A DNA stretch of 64,000 bases from Chelydra serpentina (lineage: Eukaryota > Chordata > Testudines > Chelydridae): assembly GCA_037349315.1 (NCBI GenBank), contig JBAIAC010000004.1, forward strand, positions 78,546,501 through 78,610,500. Reading direction: 5' to 3'. A program made the translations under genes and the position numbers. Shown here in pieces: positions 32,055 to 44,647 of this stretch (position 1 is the stretch's first letter; the number at the start of each line of letters is the position of its first letter). The notes under the pieces were generated by a model. It made no database searches. It was not told the origin of the DNA and saw nothing but the letters and a program-made list of their open reading frames with translations.

Positions 32055-32790
32055 AGAAGAGCTTGGCTGAAGAGCCAGCCGATGGTGAGAAGCATCTTAG
32101 TTTGTAAGGACATTGAAAGTGTTAAGATCAGCTTAGAATGTGTTTTGCTTTTATTTCATTTGACCAAATCTGACTTGTTATGCTTTGACTTATAATCACT
32201 TACAATCGATCTTTAGAGTTAATAAATCTGTTTGTTTATCCTAACTGAAGCAGTGTTTGGTTTGCAGTGTGTCAGAGGCTTCCCTTGGGATAACAAGCCT
32301 GGTACATATCAATTTCTTTGTTAAAGCTTGCAGCGTCCAGTGGGCATAACTGGACACTGCAAGATGGAGGTTCCCAGGATTGTTTCTGAGATCGGAGATA
32401 TTGGCTAGCATCATTAGCTTGCAAGTAGCTGGGAGCAGCTTACCTGCCAGAGGCTTTGTGTGAACAGCCTAGGAGTGGGGGTTCTCACAGCAAAGCAGGG
32501 TAAGTCAGGCTCCCAGAGTCAAGGATTGGAGCGGCCTAGCAGATCACTCGTCCAGACAACACTAGAGGGGAATGTCTCATGGAGGTTCTTTCATTGTTTT
32601 TATGTTTTTTTCTGTAATGCTTTTGTCCTACGAATAAATGCAGTTTGCTTTGTGAAGGTTGGTTGTTAGCCGGTGTACACTGTTATAAGCCCTGGAGAAA
32701 GAGTTATCCACCAGTGCTGGACCCTGGTCAGAGCTGCTGGGAAATCGCAGTCCAGTGCAGATGCACCGCAAAGCTACACACCTACCCCAA
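32055..32790 (+). mobile_element. LTR-type retroelement debris
   Basis: Two similar-looking stretches, each with an AATAAA signal (near 32223 and 32633), are followed by G/T-rich sequence and GGTTTGCAGTGTG or GTTGGTTGTTAGCC. This arrangement resembles R/U5 regions of endogenous LTR elements, and the first stretch matches sequence I remember as repetitive in turtles. No LTR boundaries, primer-binding site or coding domain could be fixed, so class and strand are tentative. Confidence 0.35.
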
Positions 32791-34785
32791 AAGAGATGAT
32801 GCTGAGAAGCCTAAAACTTTACATGGATTCCTCTAAAAAGAAGCAGAAATCCCCATCCCATCCCAAGTCATTGGGAATTTCCCACTCCATAGCAGGTCCA
32901 TCTGGTACTGAGAAAGAGAGGACTGGGACTTCCTCCCAGGGCAAAACAGCAGCAACCTACAGTACTGAGATTGCTTCTTTGGCACTGAAACCCACGTCGG
33001 GACCTCTAGGCTCTACAAAAAAGTATTAGAATGTTTGAAAAAGGAAAGAAGAAACTCTTAGTTAATTTACCAGCTGCAAATGAAACTAAAAAAGGCAGAA
33101 TTGAAACACAGGAAATCTCACTACATAGCTATAAAAATACCCCAAAATGTTTTGCTAGAAAAAAAATATTGAACTAGAGAAAGAAAAAGGACCTAATAAC
33201 TACATCATGAAAACATTATAGCGTTTAAAGATTCAGCAAGGCACAATAAAGCTAATCCCAGGATTAAAGGGAATAGAGAATTAAGGAAGGTTAAGCATTC
33301 AGATAAAACATGTAAGAACAAAATCTTTTTTAAGTTCCTATTAAAAATATTATCCAGAGCATTGTAAAGTGAACAACCAGAAAAACACCATTCAGAAAAC
33401 TCTTTGCAGATCAGATTCATTTTAAAAATATATTACTGAGCAAATATGAATTTCTCCACAGCTAGATTTAGACATGTAGATGCTAATAAACTCTTATTAT
33501 GTTCAGAATTTCACTAACTCTAAAATCTCTGCTATTTTCTGTACTCAGATGCACCTGAGGAACTATTAAAAGATGTACAATAAAATTTTACAGTAACAAA
33601 ATAGTTTATTCCTATTTAAACTAGCAAAAAAATTAAACCCAGACCTTGCACACAGGTCTGTTGCCTATTTACTCAAAATCAATTAAGCTGTATGCATTGC
33701 CAGCACTCTGTAAGAATGCCATTGATTTCCTGTACTACCTGATATTAAAGGAGCGGTTGGGAACATAGGGCAAAAATAATCTCAAAGAAACATTGAGCCA
33801 AAATCACTGCAGATGTAAAAGAGCTCAACTCCATCAACCTCAGTTGAGCTGCATTTGCTTATGCCAGCAGTAAATTTGTTGCATTATCTTTACCTATTGA
33901 AGTTAACCCCACAAATACTGTTTGTTGTACCTCATTTAGTTAATATGCTTGATTCACCCCCAGCCTGCCCAAGATGATTCAGTTTACACTCTTACTGCCA
34001 TGGTGCCAGCTGTACTAAGAGTTTCATCCTGGGGAGAAGGCAGGGATATCACTGCTATACTCTACCAGAAGAGGGCACCTTTAAACTCTGGTCACAGGAA
34101 GTGGCCCAGAAGATGCATTAAATCAATCCATCTTCTGGGTGCTCCGGCCCCTCCCGCTTTGTGGCATATGCTGTCCAGCTACCGTCTCCCTCAGTAAAAT
34201 TGGAGGGCACCAAGATCAATGCCCTCACCCTGGGAGTCAGCTCATTTGGCACAGGAAGTGTTGCTCTTGACACTGGGACACCAGCCTCCCTGCACCTAAG
34301 TTCTCACTGCAGCCACTGTCAATGCCTTTCAAGGCACTCTCAGTGATCTAAGCTTTCCCACTGCCTCACTAGCATACGTTGCCTGGTTGGGAACAGGGTG
34401 ATCACCAAGGACACGATAGCTGCCAACTGCACACAGAGCAGCCAGAAGACTCTTCTGATGCCAAATCTGCCTTCACTGCAGAGGAGCAATGGGATTCCCC
34501 ACAGGTTTTGAAGAAGTAGGCAAAGTTGGCTGATTCTGTCGGGGAATTTACAAGGCCTGTTATTGAGATCCCTGGACAAGAGGCTGCTGAACTCTGTGCT
34601 CCCTTTTTAGTCCAACTGAAGAAGTTGTGACAAATACCTCTCTGAGGGTGCTGCTTGCTATATCTTTCACTCACCCCCCACCCCACACACACACACAGGA
34701 GCCTGGAACCGAGGCAGCCATGACCAAGGGAAGTTCACTCAAACCTGTAGTACAGCACCACAGTATTCTGAGTTTCTTCCCAACC
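32791..34785. other. No gene recognised
   Basis: 32812-33010 has a serine- and lysine-rich frame (HPKSLGISHSIAGPSGTEKE) that could be a retroelement gag relic, but I cannot support it. The rest is AT-rich unique sequence. 33800-33855 holds a palindromic remnant (GCTCAACTCCATC against AGTTGAGCTGC). Confidence 0.35.
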
Positions 34786-35130
34786 TAGACGTACGAACCA
34801 AGGTATCTTCATTGACTCTGGCTGCTAGGCCACGCTGTCCTGCGAATCAGGGTAACTATGGACTCTGGCTGCTAGGCCTCGCTGCCCTGTGAGCCCTGGA
34901 TAACTGTATTGACTCTGGCCCTGCCCTGCAAACCAGGGTATTGTCAATTACTCTGACTGCTAGGCCTCGCTACCCAGCAAACCAGGGTAACTCTATTGAC
35001 TCTGGTCGCCAGGCCATGCTGACCTGAGGACAAGAGTGACCCCATTGACTTGGGCCACTGGGTCTTACCATCCTGCAGATGAGAGCAATTATATAGACTC
35101 TGGCAACTAGGCCTTACAGCACTGCAGCTC
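34786..35130 (-). repeat. Antisense relative of the 49-bp minisatellite, 7 diverged units
   Basis: Units of about 38-50 bp start GACTCTGGCTGCTAGGCC, continue TCGCTGCCCTG and end AACCAGGGTAAC. Reverse-complementing the 6.2-kb unit gives a near match over the first 30 bases. The units are much more diverged here. The flanks do not show the TGTGAC-type ends of the 6.2-kb element. Confidence 0.75.
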
Positions 35131-36000
35131 AGGTGGTCAGTGCATGTTGTTCACTTCCTGCTTGGACCAGCTCTTTTAATTGGCAGGGTTTGGGGGACAT
35201 TCCCATGACCACTCAGCATAACTTCTATATGCTAATCCCACAAACGCAGCAGGCATAAGAATGGGGTTTAAATACACATCACAGACAAAATAAAAAATGA
35301 AAGTACATTTGGATAGCGTGTTAAATCGGCGCTCTACAGTCTGGTGTACTTTGAACATATTGATGTGACTTAGGGTCTAGCTGTCAACCCATATTTACTT
35401 CTCTGAAGATCTTAGTTTTAAAGTTCTATTTTTTTAATAAAGGAAAGAGATGAAATATACAGTGCTTGTAAAAAATCTGTTTAAATTGTGACTCAGATCT
35501 ACAAACGCATAGAAATTCAAAGCCAGGTCTGGTACCCTAATTTGAACTCGTACTATTGTCCCTAGGGTTTGTAGGAATGATGGTGAGGAGTTGTCAGGGC
35601 ATGATGTTACAAATCAGTTATGCAGTAATGCCTGACCACAACAGGATAAACACAAATAGGCAAACTAGGTGGATGGGGCATTTATAATCCTCACCCAAAA
35701 AACTTCAGATTGCATGAAAATGAAATTTGGACTGTAAAACTACCATCTGGAAAATAACATAGCAGAAACAGTGAATTATAGCGCTAAGTGAAGCTGAAAA
35801 GATCAAATAAACTAAAGCCTGTTAGGGAGGATGTTGTGTGCTATAAGTCACACCAATCTGTGCATGTGTGTTATGACTGGCAATAGCCACACCAAAACTA
35901 ATTTCAGTGATGGAAATAAACATTAAATATTTACCATCTGGCATACAGCTGAATCATTGAATTATATCCTTCCTGTATATATAATAGTAAATTAATAGGT
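35131..36000. other. Unique DNA
   Basis: No gene or repeat family recognised. Confidence 0.4.
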
Positions 36001-36118
<118 letters not shown>

Positions 36119-36755
36119 AATTGAAATCAGTGACAACAGCAAGGTAAAAATCAAAGGGAAGGAAGATGTATGGAGATGACTCATTTAAAACAGACAGATG
36201 CTGCAAACAGATCTATGGAGGGGAAGGGTTCATTTAAAAAATAAATGTCTTAAACCTGTACATCAGAAATAGACTGGCAAGAGGTATGCAATGTTTTTCT
36301 AATTTCTGCCTAATTCTATAACAATTTTAACAAGAAATACTCTATTTTTAAAAAAGGAAAGATAACAATGAAAAGCTGGACTTCTCAGTCAAGATTTTCA
36401 AAAACAGGATACTAAACTAAGAATCCTAATTTCCTATTTAGGAACCTGCCAGATCTTCAAAACTGCTGAGCACCTAACAGCTCCCAAGTGAGCTCAGCTG
36501 TGCAACAGTGAAAACCTGGCAATAAACTCACGTGGAAGTCAATGAGCACTATTGGATGAGAAGCATTCTTAAAAATCAGGCAAGTGCCTAAAGCTAAGTA
36601 TTTGCTTCAGAGGTCTCCTTAATCAGTGCCTAGAATAGTGATCCCTTTAGACAGTTAGTTTGTAACATGCACATGCTTTGGGATGGATACAATATATTTT
36701 TCCCATGCCATCTTCACAGATTGTCATAGCATTCAGACATGATTAAAACACATAT
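36119..36755. other. Unique DNA with palindromic remnant
   Basis: 36390-36610 carries ATTTTCAAAAACAGG and TAGGAACCTGCCAGATC themes like the GACTTAGG-type repeats elsewhere. No gene. Confidence 0.4.
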
Positions 36756-37185
36756 GATAGAATCAGAGAAATGTAGGGCTTGAAGGGACCTGAAGAGGTC
36801 ACCTGGTCCAGCCCGCTATGCTAAGGCAGGATTAAGTAAATATACTGTGACGGGGCAAGGCCAGAGGGCTATAGGGAAGTGGTAAGGAACCAGTATGTTC
36901 TTATTGGGATCCGGGAAGTGGGCGGGGGAAGCCCGCCCACTGCTAAAGGATCCCCCCCTTCAGCCTAAGGGGAGGGATCCACAGGACCTGGATACCAAGT
37001 GATTCCGGGGGACAAAAAATGAAAAAACAGGAACGGGAGTGTGGTCAGAGGGTCAAACGAAGTGAACCAGATGGGGACACCGAGCAGAGAACCCCGGACA
37101 GCGCCCACTGCTCCTCAAAGGTGTCAAGGGAGCCAGTGGACGCTGCCCAGAGGAACTCTGCCCAGATGCGTGAACAAACAGAGGA

Positions 37186-40100
37186 TCAAAAATAGGCCCC
37201 ACAGTCACAGGAGCCTCCATCGGCCAACCTCCTCACCCTGGTTTTGTAGATGGCCAGTTTAGCTAGGGCCAGGAGGAGGTTGACCAGGAGGTCCCGCGAC
37301 TTCATGGGGCCGCGGATTGGAAGTGCATAAATAAAAAGGTGAGGGGAAAAGTGCAACCAAAACCTCAACAAAATGTCTAAGAGGAGCTGGAACAGGGGCT
37401 GCAGCCTGGCGCACTCCAGATAAATGTGCGCCAGGGTCTCCCTCATGCTGCAAAAGGGACATGTGTCGGGGATAGGGGTGAACCGCGCCAAGTACACGCC
37501 CGTGCTCACGGCTCCATGAAGGAGCCGCCAACTGACATCCCCGGCGGGCCTTGGGACTAAGGCGGAGTAAAGGCTGGCCCACCGGGGCTTCTCACCCTCT
37601 AGAGGTGGCAGGAGGTCCCGCCATTTCGTATCGGGGCGGGACGTGAGGGTGAGGAGATGAAAGGTGTGGAGCACGAGCGTGTATAGATGTTTCCTTGGCG
37701 CGGTCTGGAAGCGGACCGGCTGCAGTTCGTGCAGCCGGCTCACCGTGAAGGGACAGGGGACCCGGTTGGGTCCACGGGGCAGGGGCCCAATAAAAAGGTC
37801 CGGAGGGCTTGGGGTGAAGGGAGGGCGGGGCGTACCCTCTCGCAGGACCCGGTCGAGGTAAACCCGAGCAGCGGGCGGCAAAGCAGCCTTCACCTCCTGA
37901 AGTACGCGCCGGGGAGTACGAGGTCTGGAGAGTCCCATGCGCTAAGTGAGCATCAGGGGATCCAGCCAGTCTCCCCGGTCGTAGTCCAGGAGGTCTCCGA
38001 CCCTAGTGACTTCTGCCAGGACCAACCTCTGGCGCACCAAGGGGGACTCCGCCACCTGCACACGGAGCTGGGGGGTGTGTAGCAGGTGCTCCGCGAGGAG
38101 ATCTTCCCCCTTGGTGGCCGCCACGGACCTGGTCACTGAGAATAGCTTCCAGGTCCGGAGGAGGTCCTGGTAGAAGACCAGCAGCCCATAGAGGTCTCGT
38201 GGAAGACCTCTCGGATGGAGATAAAGGAGCTGCCGGTCATATCAGAGCCCTCGGAAGCGGCGTAGGAAGGCGTGCGCCAATACGCTCCACGCCGGACTAC
38301 CTGCACCATAAAGGAGCCTCTGCAGGGCCTGGAGACAGAAGACATGGACCTGAGTGTGTGGACACTTCAGGCCCTGCCCACCCTCCTCCAGAGGAAGATG
38401 GAGAACCCCTGCAGAAACCCAGTGCAGTCCTGACCAAAAGAACTCCAGAATCGACGTCCGGAGGTTGGCCAGGAAACCCGGGGCCAGGACCAGGGTGTTG
38501 AGCCGGTACCAGAGCATGGACAAGACTAATTGATTGATTACCAGTGCTCTCCCTAGAAAGGAGAGGCACCGGAGTAGTCCTGTCCATCTCCGGATCCGCT
38601 CTATCACCCTGCCCTCTAAACCTTGCCAGTTCTCCGGCGGGGATGGATGCGTGGCAGAAAGGTAAACGCCAAGATAGAGCAGCGGACCCGCGCTCCACCT
38701 GATGGCCTGAAGCGCGGGTGGGAGGGAGCTCGCCTGCCACCCGTCCCCTACCACCAGGCCAGAGCTCTTGACCCAGTTGACCCGGGCAGAGGAGGCCGCC
38801 GAGTAGATCGCCTGGCAAGCCTCCACCCGCACCAAGTCGCCCGGGTCCTGGACCACGAGGAGCACATCGTCGGCGAATGCTGACAGGACCAGCCGCAGCT
38901 CCTGCTCTTGGAGCACCAACCCCGTCAACCTCCTGCGGAGGAGACAGAGGAAGGGCTCGATCGCCAGAGCGTACAGCTGGCCCGAGAGGGGGCACCCCTG
39001 CCGTACTCCTCGCCCGAAGCTGACCAGCTCGGTCAGGGTCTAGTTGAGCCTGACCAGACACTCTGCGGAGGCGTACAGCACCTGGAGAAAATCCACAAAC
39101 TGGGGCCCAAAGCCAAACGCTCGCAGAGTGCTCAAGAGGTACCCGTGATCCACCCTGTCGAACACCTTCTCCTGATCCAGAGACAGGAGGGCGAACGACA
39201 GACCATCCCTACACCCAAGCTCCAAGAGATCCCGGACCAGATACAGGTTGTCGAGAATGGTGCGGCCCGGGACGGTGTAGGTCTGGTCTGGGTGGACCAC
39301 GTCCGCCAGCACGGACCCAAGCCGCAGCGAGATGGCCTTTGCTACGACTTTATAGTCCGTGCTGAGGAGCGAGACAGGACGCCAATTCCGTAAATCGCGG
39401 AGGTCCCCCTTCTTCGTGGCTCGCCTGCACGAAAGAAGGAGGACCCCACCCAGCAAGGACTCGGCCCAGACGGTGACAAGGTCTGGGCCGAGGACATCCC
39501 AGAACATGCGGTAGAACTCCACGGTCAGCCCGTCCAGTCCCGGAGATTTATTAGTTGGCATGCGACGGAGGGCTTCCGAGAACTCGGCCAGAGTGAGAGG
39601 CAGCTCTAGCCGGTCTCGGTTGCCCGTGCTGACCGTAGGGAGTTCGTCCCAGAGCACTCTGCAAGTGTTAGGATCAGTCGGATCCGGGGAGAAAAGGCTC
39701 ACGTAGAAGGCCTTGGTCCTCCCGCACATCTCCACCGGATCCGTGAGGGGGGTGCCATCTTCTGCGAGGAGGCAGGTGACGTGTTTCTTAGCCCCCCTCT
39801 TTTTCTCCAGGGCGTAGAAGAAGCGGGAGCCGCGATCCATCTCCCGAAGGAGATGGATGCGGGATCGAACGAAGGCGCCCCGGGCCCGATGATCTTCGAG
39901 TTCCCGGAGCTCCTCCCGCTTCTCCCAGCACACCCCACAGAGGTATGGATCCTCAGGGCTGGCGGCCAGACGCCTCTCCAGCTCTAAGACCTCCCGTTCC
40001 AACTGCTCTATCGTCGCATCCCTCCGTCGGCTGGCGCCCCGGGTGTAGTCACGGCAGAAGAGCCGGGCGCGTACCTTCCCTAGATCCCACCATCGCCGCG

Positions 40101-40950
40101 TCGAGGGAAAGGCGTGCCGCTGCCCTCGCCAGGCCAGCCAGAACTCCCGGAAGGACGCCACGAAACCCACATCCTCCAGCAAACTGTTATTAAAATGCCA
40201 ATAGGCTGGCCCCGGCCTCTCCGCGCAGAGAGAGGCCGTCACGGTAGCGAGATGATGATCAGAGAACAGGGCCGACCGGACGCTGGAGGAGTAGGCCCGT
40301 GAAAGGTGAAAACGTGATAAATAGATGCGGTTCAACCGGGAGTGGTGCGACCGATGGGCCTCCACCCGGACAAAGATGAAGGTTGAGCTGTCGTCCGGGT
40401 GGTGGTCGCGCCAGACGTCCACCAGGGAGTGATGTTCGACAATCTCCCTGAGGACGTCCACGGCAGCCGGGCACTGCTCGATCCCCGAGCGGTCCTGTTT
40501 TTCAAGGGTGTTGTTAAAGTCCCCGCCCAAGACCAGGCACTCGCGAGGATCCAAGGTGCCGAGGAAGGTGGACGCCTGCTGATAGAAACGAAGTTGTTCC
40601 GGGCCCGGTGTCAGGGCATAGATGTTGACGAGATTGACCACGAGCCCCTCCATACGGACCCGTAGGTGCAGCAGGCGGCCCGGCACAGCCTCAGCAACCC
40701 CCAGCACCTCAGGCCGTAGGTCGGGGGAGAACAAGGTCGCCACTCCAGCCTGGCGAACAGAGAGATGGCTGAAGTAGACTCTGTCCCCCCATTCCAGCCG
40801 CCAGCTGTTTTCAGCGGCTGGATCCGTATGGGTCTCCTGCAGGAATACTACAGAGTACCACCCCTCCCAAAGGAAGGAGAGCACCTGGCTCCTGCGGAGA
40901 CCCATCCTACAGCCCCGGGTGTTCAATGTTGCGAAGAGGAGAGATGCCAT
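37186..40950 (-). pseudogene. Tx1-clade LINE ORF2 (EN, RT, zinc knuckle), three nonsense codons
   Basis: One frame of 1,254 codons runs from ATG at 40950 to TGA at 37186, broken only by TAG (39042-39040), TGA (38244-38242) and TAG (37944-37942), with no frameshift. The N-terminal AP endonuclease shows TLNTRG (N10), QETHT (E39), GGDFNNTL and a SDHHLATV site. RT shows NKSPGLDGLTVEFYR, LSLDQEKVFDRVDH, GVRQGCPLSGQLYALA just past the first stop, and catalytic SAFADDVLL near residue 693. The C-terminus has CPFCSMRETLAHIYLEC. Domain order and length fit Tx1 of the L1/Tx1 group (about 1,300 aa in Xenopus). All catalytic motifs survive. Each stop is one transition away from Trp, Arg or Gln, so it is recently dead. 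Confidence 0.9.
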
Positions 40951-41279
40951 GAGGAGGGCTGGGGGGGATCCCCGTAGGTGAGTAGTGAGTCACGGAAAAG
41001 GCGGACCCGTTGGTAGGGAAGGAGGTTGTGTGTGAGGAGCTGGGAGCAAGAGGCACAAGGAGCTGAGAGTAAGAGGGCGTACTGCTGGAAGATCCTGTGG
41101 TGAGGATAAAGAAGGTGTTGGGAGGAGTCCATGGGGAAGTAGCCCAGGGAGCTGTAGATGTCATGCAGTTGTTCCAGGAGGCACTCTAAACAGTTGCAAT
41201 CCACAGGGCCCTGGGCTGGAACCCGGAGTAGAGGGAGGGCCCGGGTTCCCCCCAAAACTCCCAACTCCTGATCAGACAC
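40923..41279 (-). pseudogene. Possible ORF1 C-terminal tail overlapping ORF2
   Basis: A 118-codon frame ends at 40923, overlapping the ORF2 start at 40950 by 28 bases. Its last 35 residues (PYQRVRLFRDSLLTYGDPPQ and PSSWHLSSSQH) may be the end of Tx1 ORF1. The upstream part reads through the LTR-like sequence and is probably not LINE protein. If so, the LINE is 5' truncated near 41020. Confidence 0.35.
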
Positions 41280-42530
41280 AGGAGGAGTTAACCTGGACTG
41301 TGGATTCTACTAGAGGGGAAGATCTCTGAGGCAAGCAGAATCCGCCAATAAGCGCGGGACCCACCGAGGTAGAGGAGGAACTTTGTCACAACACCTAAAC
41401 CCCGCAATGGGTGTTTGTCTAATCCGTTCTTATAAACCTCCAATGACAGGGATTCCACAACCTCCTTAGGTAAACCTGTTCCAGTGCTTAACTAATCCTT
41501 ATAGTCAGAATTTTTTCCCCAATATCTCAACTTAATCTCTCTTGCTGCAAACAAAACAGATTTCTTCTTGCCCTACTCTTGGTTGACATGGAGAGCAATT
41601 AATCACCATCTTCTTTATAACAACTTTTATATATTTGAGCATTGTTATCAGATCCCCCTCAGTCTTGTCTTCTCTGGACTAAACATGCCCAATTCTTTCA
41701 ACCTTTCCTCATAGGTCATGTTTTTCAAGCCTCTTATCACTTCTGTTGCTCTTCTCTGGACAATCCCCAATTTGTCCATATCTTTTGTAAAGTGGGGTGT
41801 CCAAAACTAGACACAGTACTCCTGCTGATTCCCCACCAATGCCGAGTAGAGCAGAACAGAGCAATTACCTCCCATCTGTTACATATGACATTCCTCTTAA
41901 TACACCCCAGAATGAGATATTTTTAACAACAGCACCATGTTGTTGACTCCATTTCAATTTATGACCCACTGGAACCCCCCGACCCTTTTAGCTGTACTGC
42001 CACCTAGCCAGTTATTCCCCATTTTGTGCATTTGCTTTTTCCTTCCTAAGTGAAGTACTTTGCTCTTGTCTTCATTGGATTTTGTCATGTGTATTTCAAA
42101 TACATTCTCCAATTTATTAAGATCATTTTGGATTCTAATGTTGTCCTCCAAAATGCTTGCAACCCCTCCCAGCTTGGTATCATCCACAAATTTCATAAGC
42201 ATATTCTTCACTCCATCATTCCAATTGTTAATGAAAATATTGAATAGTACTAGAACGAGGACAGACCCTTTTGGGACCCCACTTGGTATGTAATCCCACT
42301 TTGATAGCTACTATTTGAGTATGTCTTGCAATCAGTTGTGTAACTACCACCCCCGGTCTGACAGCCACTGTGCTGTTGAGGAGGATGAAAGTCTCAGAGA
42401 AGGAGAGCAGCTAACTGGAGCAGAGGGAAACAATGCCATAATTGGGACCCTCCTTCCAGATGATGTTGTGGTATCCTCTCACACCGAGGATACCTCTCTG
42501 GGGGCGGGAACTCCAGCTATTAGAAAGAGA

Positions 42531-43060
42531 GCGGTATTAGTAATGGGCGATTCGATCATTAGAAACATAGCTGGTTTTGCGATGACCGGGAGAACTGCAT
42601 GGTGACTTGCCTTCCTGGTGCGAAGATTGCTGATCTCTCAAGACATCTAGGTAGACTTATGTGTAGTGCTGGGGAGGAGCCGGTGGTCGTGGTACATGTA
42701 GGTACCAATGACATAGGGAAGGATAGGAGAGGGGTCCTGGAGGCCAAATTTAGGCTGCTAGGTAAGAGACTGAAGTCCAGGACCCCCATGGTAGCATTCT
42801 GTGAGATGCTCCTAGTTCCACGCACAGGCAGAACTGCAGAGTCTCTATGCGTGGATGAGATGATGGTGTAGGGAGGAGGGGTTTAGATTTATTAGGAACT
42901 GGGGAAACTTTTGGGAAAGGAGGAGCCTATACAGGAAGGATGGGCTCCACCTAAACCAAAATGGAACCAGATTGCTGGCACTTAACATTAAAAAGGTTGT
43001 AGAGCAGTTTTTAAACCAAGGGCTAGAGGAAAGCCGACAGGTACGGAGGAGCACATGGTT
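42531..43060 (+). pseudogene. CR1 ORF1 esterase (SGNH) domain relic
   Basis: AVLVMGDSIIRNIAG gives the GDS block. After a +1 frameshift near 42600 it continues MVTCLPGAKIADLSRHLG, VVVVHVGTNDIGKDRRG (GTND block) and LGKRLKSRTPMV. CR1 ORF1 proteins are known to carry such an esterase domain after a PHD-like finger; the finger is not present. The sequence then decays through NQNGTRLLAL-like sequence to about 43060. Confidence 0.8.
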
Positions 43061-43209
43061 CGGTCATTCCTTAGGGGAGGATCTATTAATAGAGAATCTC
43101 TATGTTGTAGTGAGGATGAGAGGATGGAAAATGACAAAATATAGGCAGAGTCTGATCAGAAACAATCAAATTAAAAAGAGCCCCATTCAACTACATCGTG
43201 TAATGGCAG

Positions 43210-44075
43210 ACAGCTAAAAGGAGACACGCCTTTAAAGTGCTTATATACCAATGCTAGAAGTCTAAATAATAAAATGTGTGAACTAGAGTGCCTTGTATTA
43301 AATGAGGATATAATGGGCATCACAGAAACTTGGTGGAATGAGGATAATCAATGGGATACTGTAATACCAGGGTACAAAATATATTAGAAGGATAGAACAG
43401 GTCATGCTGATGGAGGAGTGGCATTATGTGTGAAAGAAAGCATAGAATCAAATGAAGTAAAAATTGTAAATGAATCAAACTAGTAATTACCACTTGGTAA
43501 TAGTCACCATAATATAATTAAATTTAATATCCCTGTAACGGGAAAACACCACAGCGGCCCAACACTGTAGCATTTAATTTCAGAAAGGGGAACTACACAA
43601 CTGTACCATAGAATCTCTATGGATAGAAATTCCATGCTCTAATAATAAAAATATAGCAGTAGGGATATATTACTGACCACCTGACCAGGATGGTGATAGT
43701 AACTGTGAAATGCTCAGGGAGATTAGAGAGGCTATTAAAATAAAAAAACTCAATAATAATCATGGGGAATTTCAACTATCCCCATATTGACTGACTGGGT
43801 ACATGTCACCTCAGGACAGGATGCAGAGATAAAGTTTCTTGACACCTTAAATTACTGCTTCTTGGAGCAGTTGGTCCTGGAACCCACCAGAGGAGAAGCA
43901 ATTTTTGATTTAGTCCTAAGTGGAGCACAGGATCTGGTCCAAGAGGTGAATATAGCTGGATCGCTTGGTAATAGTGACCATAATATAAGTAAATTTAATA
44001 TCCCTGCAGCAGGAAAACACCACAGTGGCCCAACACTGTAGCATTTAATTTCAGAAAGGGGAACTACACAAAAAT
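43210..44075 (+). pseudogene. CR1 ORF2 endonuclease relic with internal duplication
   Basis: LKCLYTNARSLNNKM (catalytic N), MGITETWWNEDNQWD (catalytic E), MGNFNYPHID (degraded GDFN) and GNSDHNISKFNI (SDH site, 43972-44000) are recognisable. A 108-bp piece of the domain end (43964-44071) also appears at 43493-43600, in the middle of the domain, with about 7 differences. Several stops are present. Confidence 0.82.
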
Positions 44076-44647
44076 GAGGAAGTTAGTTAAACAGAAATTA
44101 AAGGGTACAGTGCCAAAAGTGAAATCTCTGCAAGCTGCGTGGAAACTTTTTAAAAACGCCATAATAGAGGCTCAACTTAAATGTATACCCCAAATTAAAA
44201 AACATAGTAAGAGAACCAAAAAAGAGCCACCGTGGCTAAACAAGTAAAAGAAGCAGTGAGAGGCAAAAAGGCATCCTTTAAAAAGTGGAAGTTAAATCCT
44301 AGTGAGGAAAATAGAAAGGAGCATAAACACTAACAAATGAAATGTAAAAATACAATTAGCAAGGCTAAAAAAAAATTTGAGGAACAGTTAGCCAAAGACT
44401 CAAAAAGTAATAGCAGGTTTTTTTTCAGAACATCAGAAGCAGGAAGCCTGCTAAACAACCAGTGGGGCTATTGGATGATCGAGGTGCTAAATGAGCACTC
44501 AAGGACGATAAGGCCATTGCGGAGAATCTAAATTAATTATTTGCATCAGTCTTCATGGCTGAGGATGAGGGAGATTCCCAAACCTAAGCCATTCTTTTTA
44601 GGTGACAGATCTGAGGAATTGTCCCAAATTGAGGTATCATTAGAGGA

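Larger units (their letters stand above)
36846..41390 (-). mobile_element. Tx1-LINE composite with TGTGAC...GTCACA ends
   Basis: The insert in the CR1 host begins TGTGACGGGG on the plus strand and begins TGTGACAAAG on the minus strand. The host junctions read AAATATAC on the left and ACACCTAAACC on the right, suggesting a 4-bp duplication with one mismatch (ATAC/ACAC). On the minus strand the first 370 bp (41390 to about 41020) resemble an LTR-like turtle repeat and are not LINE sequence. The Tx1 ORF2 and a 3' UTR follow, then a short LTR-like terminus (CTCTGGCCTTGCCCCGTCAC). Either a 5'-truncated LINE landed in an LTR-like element, or the LINE travels with these ends. Confidence 0.7.

Noticed and set aside
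37186..41279. CpG-rich 4-kb block as a host gene
   Set aside because: The frame is a Tx1 LINE ORF2 with endonuclease and RT motifs; plus-strand frames are shadows.
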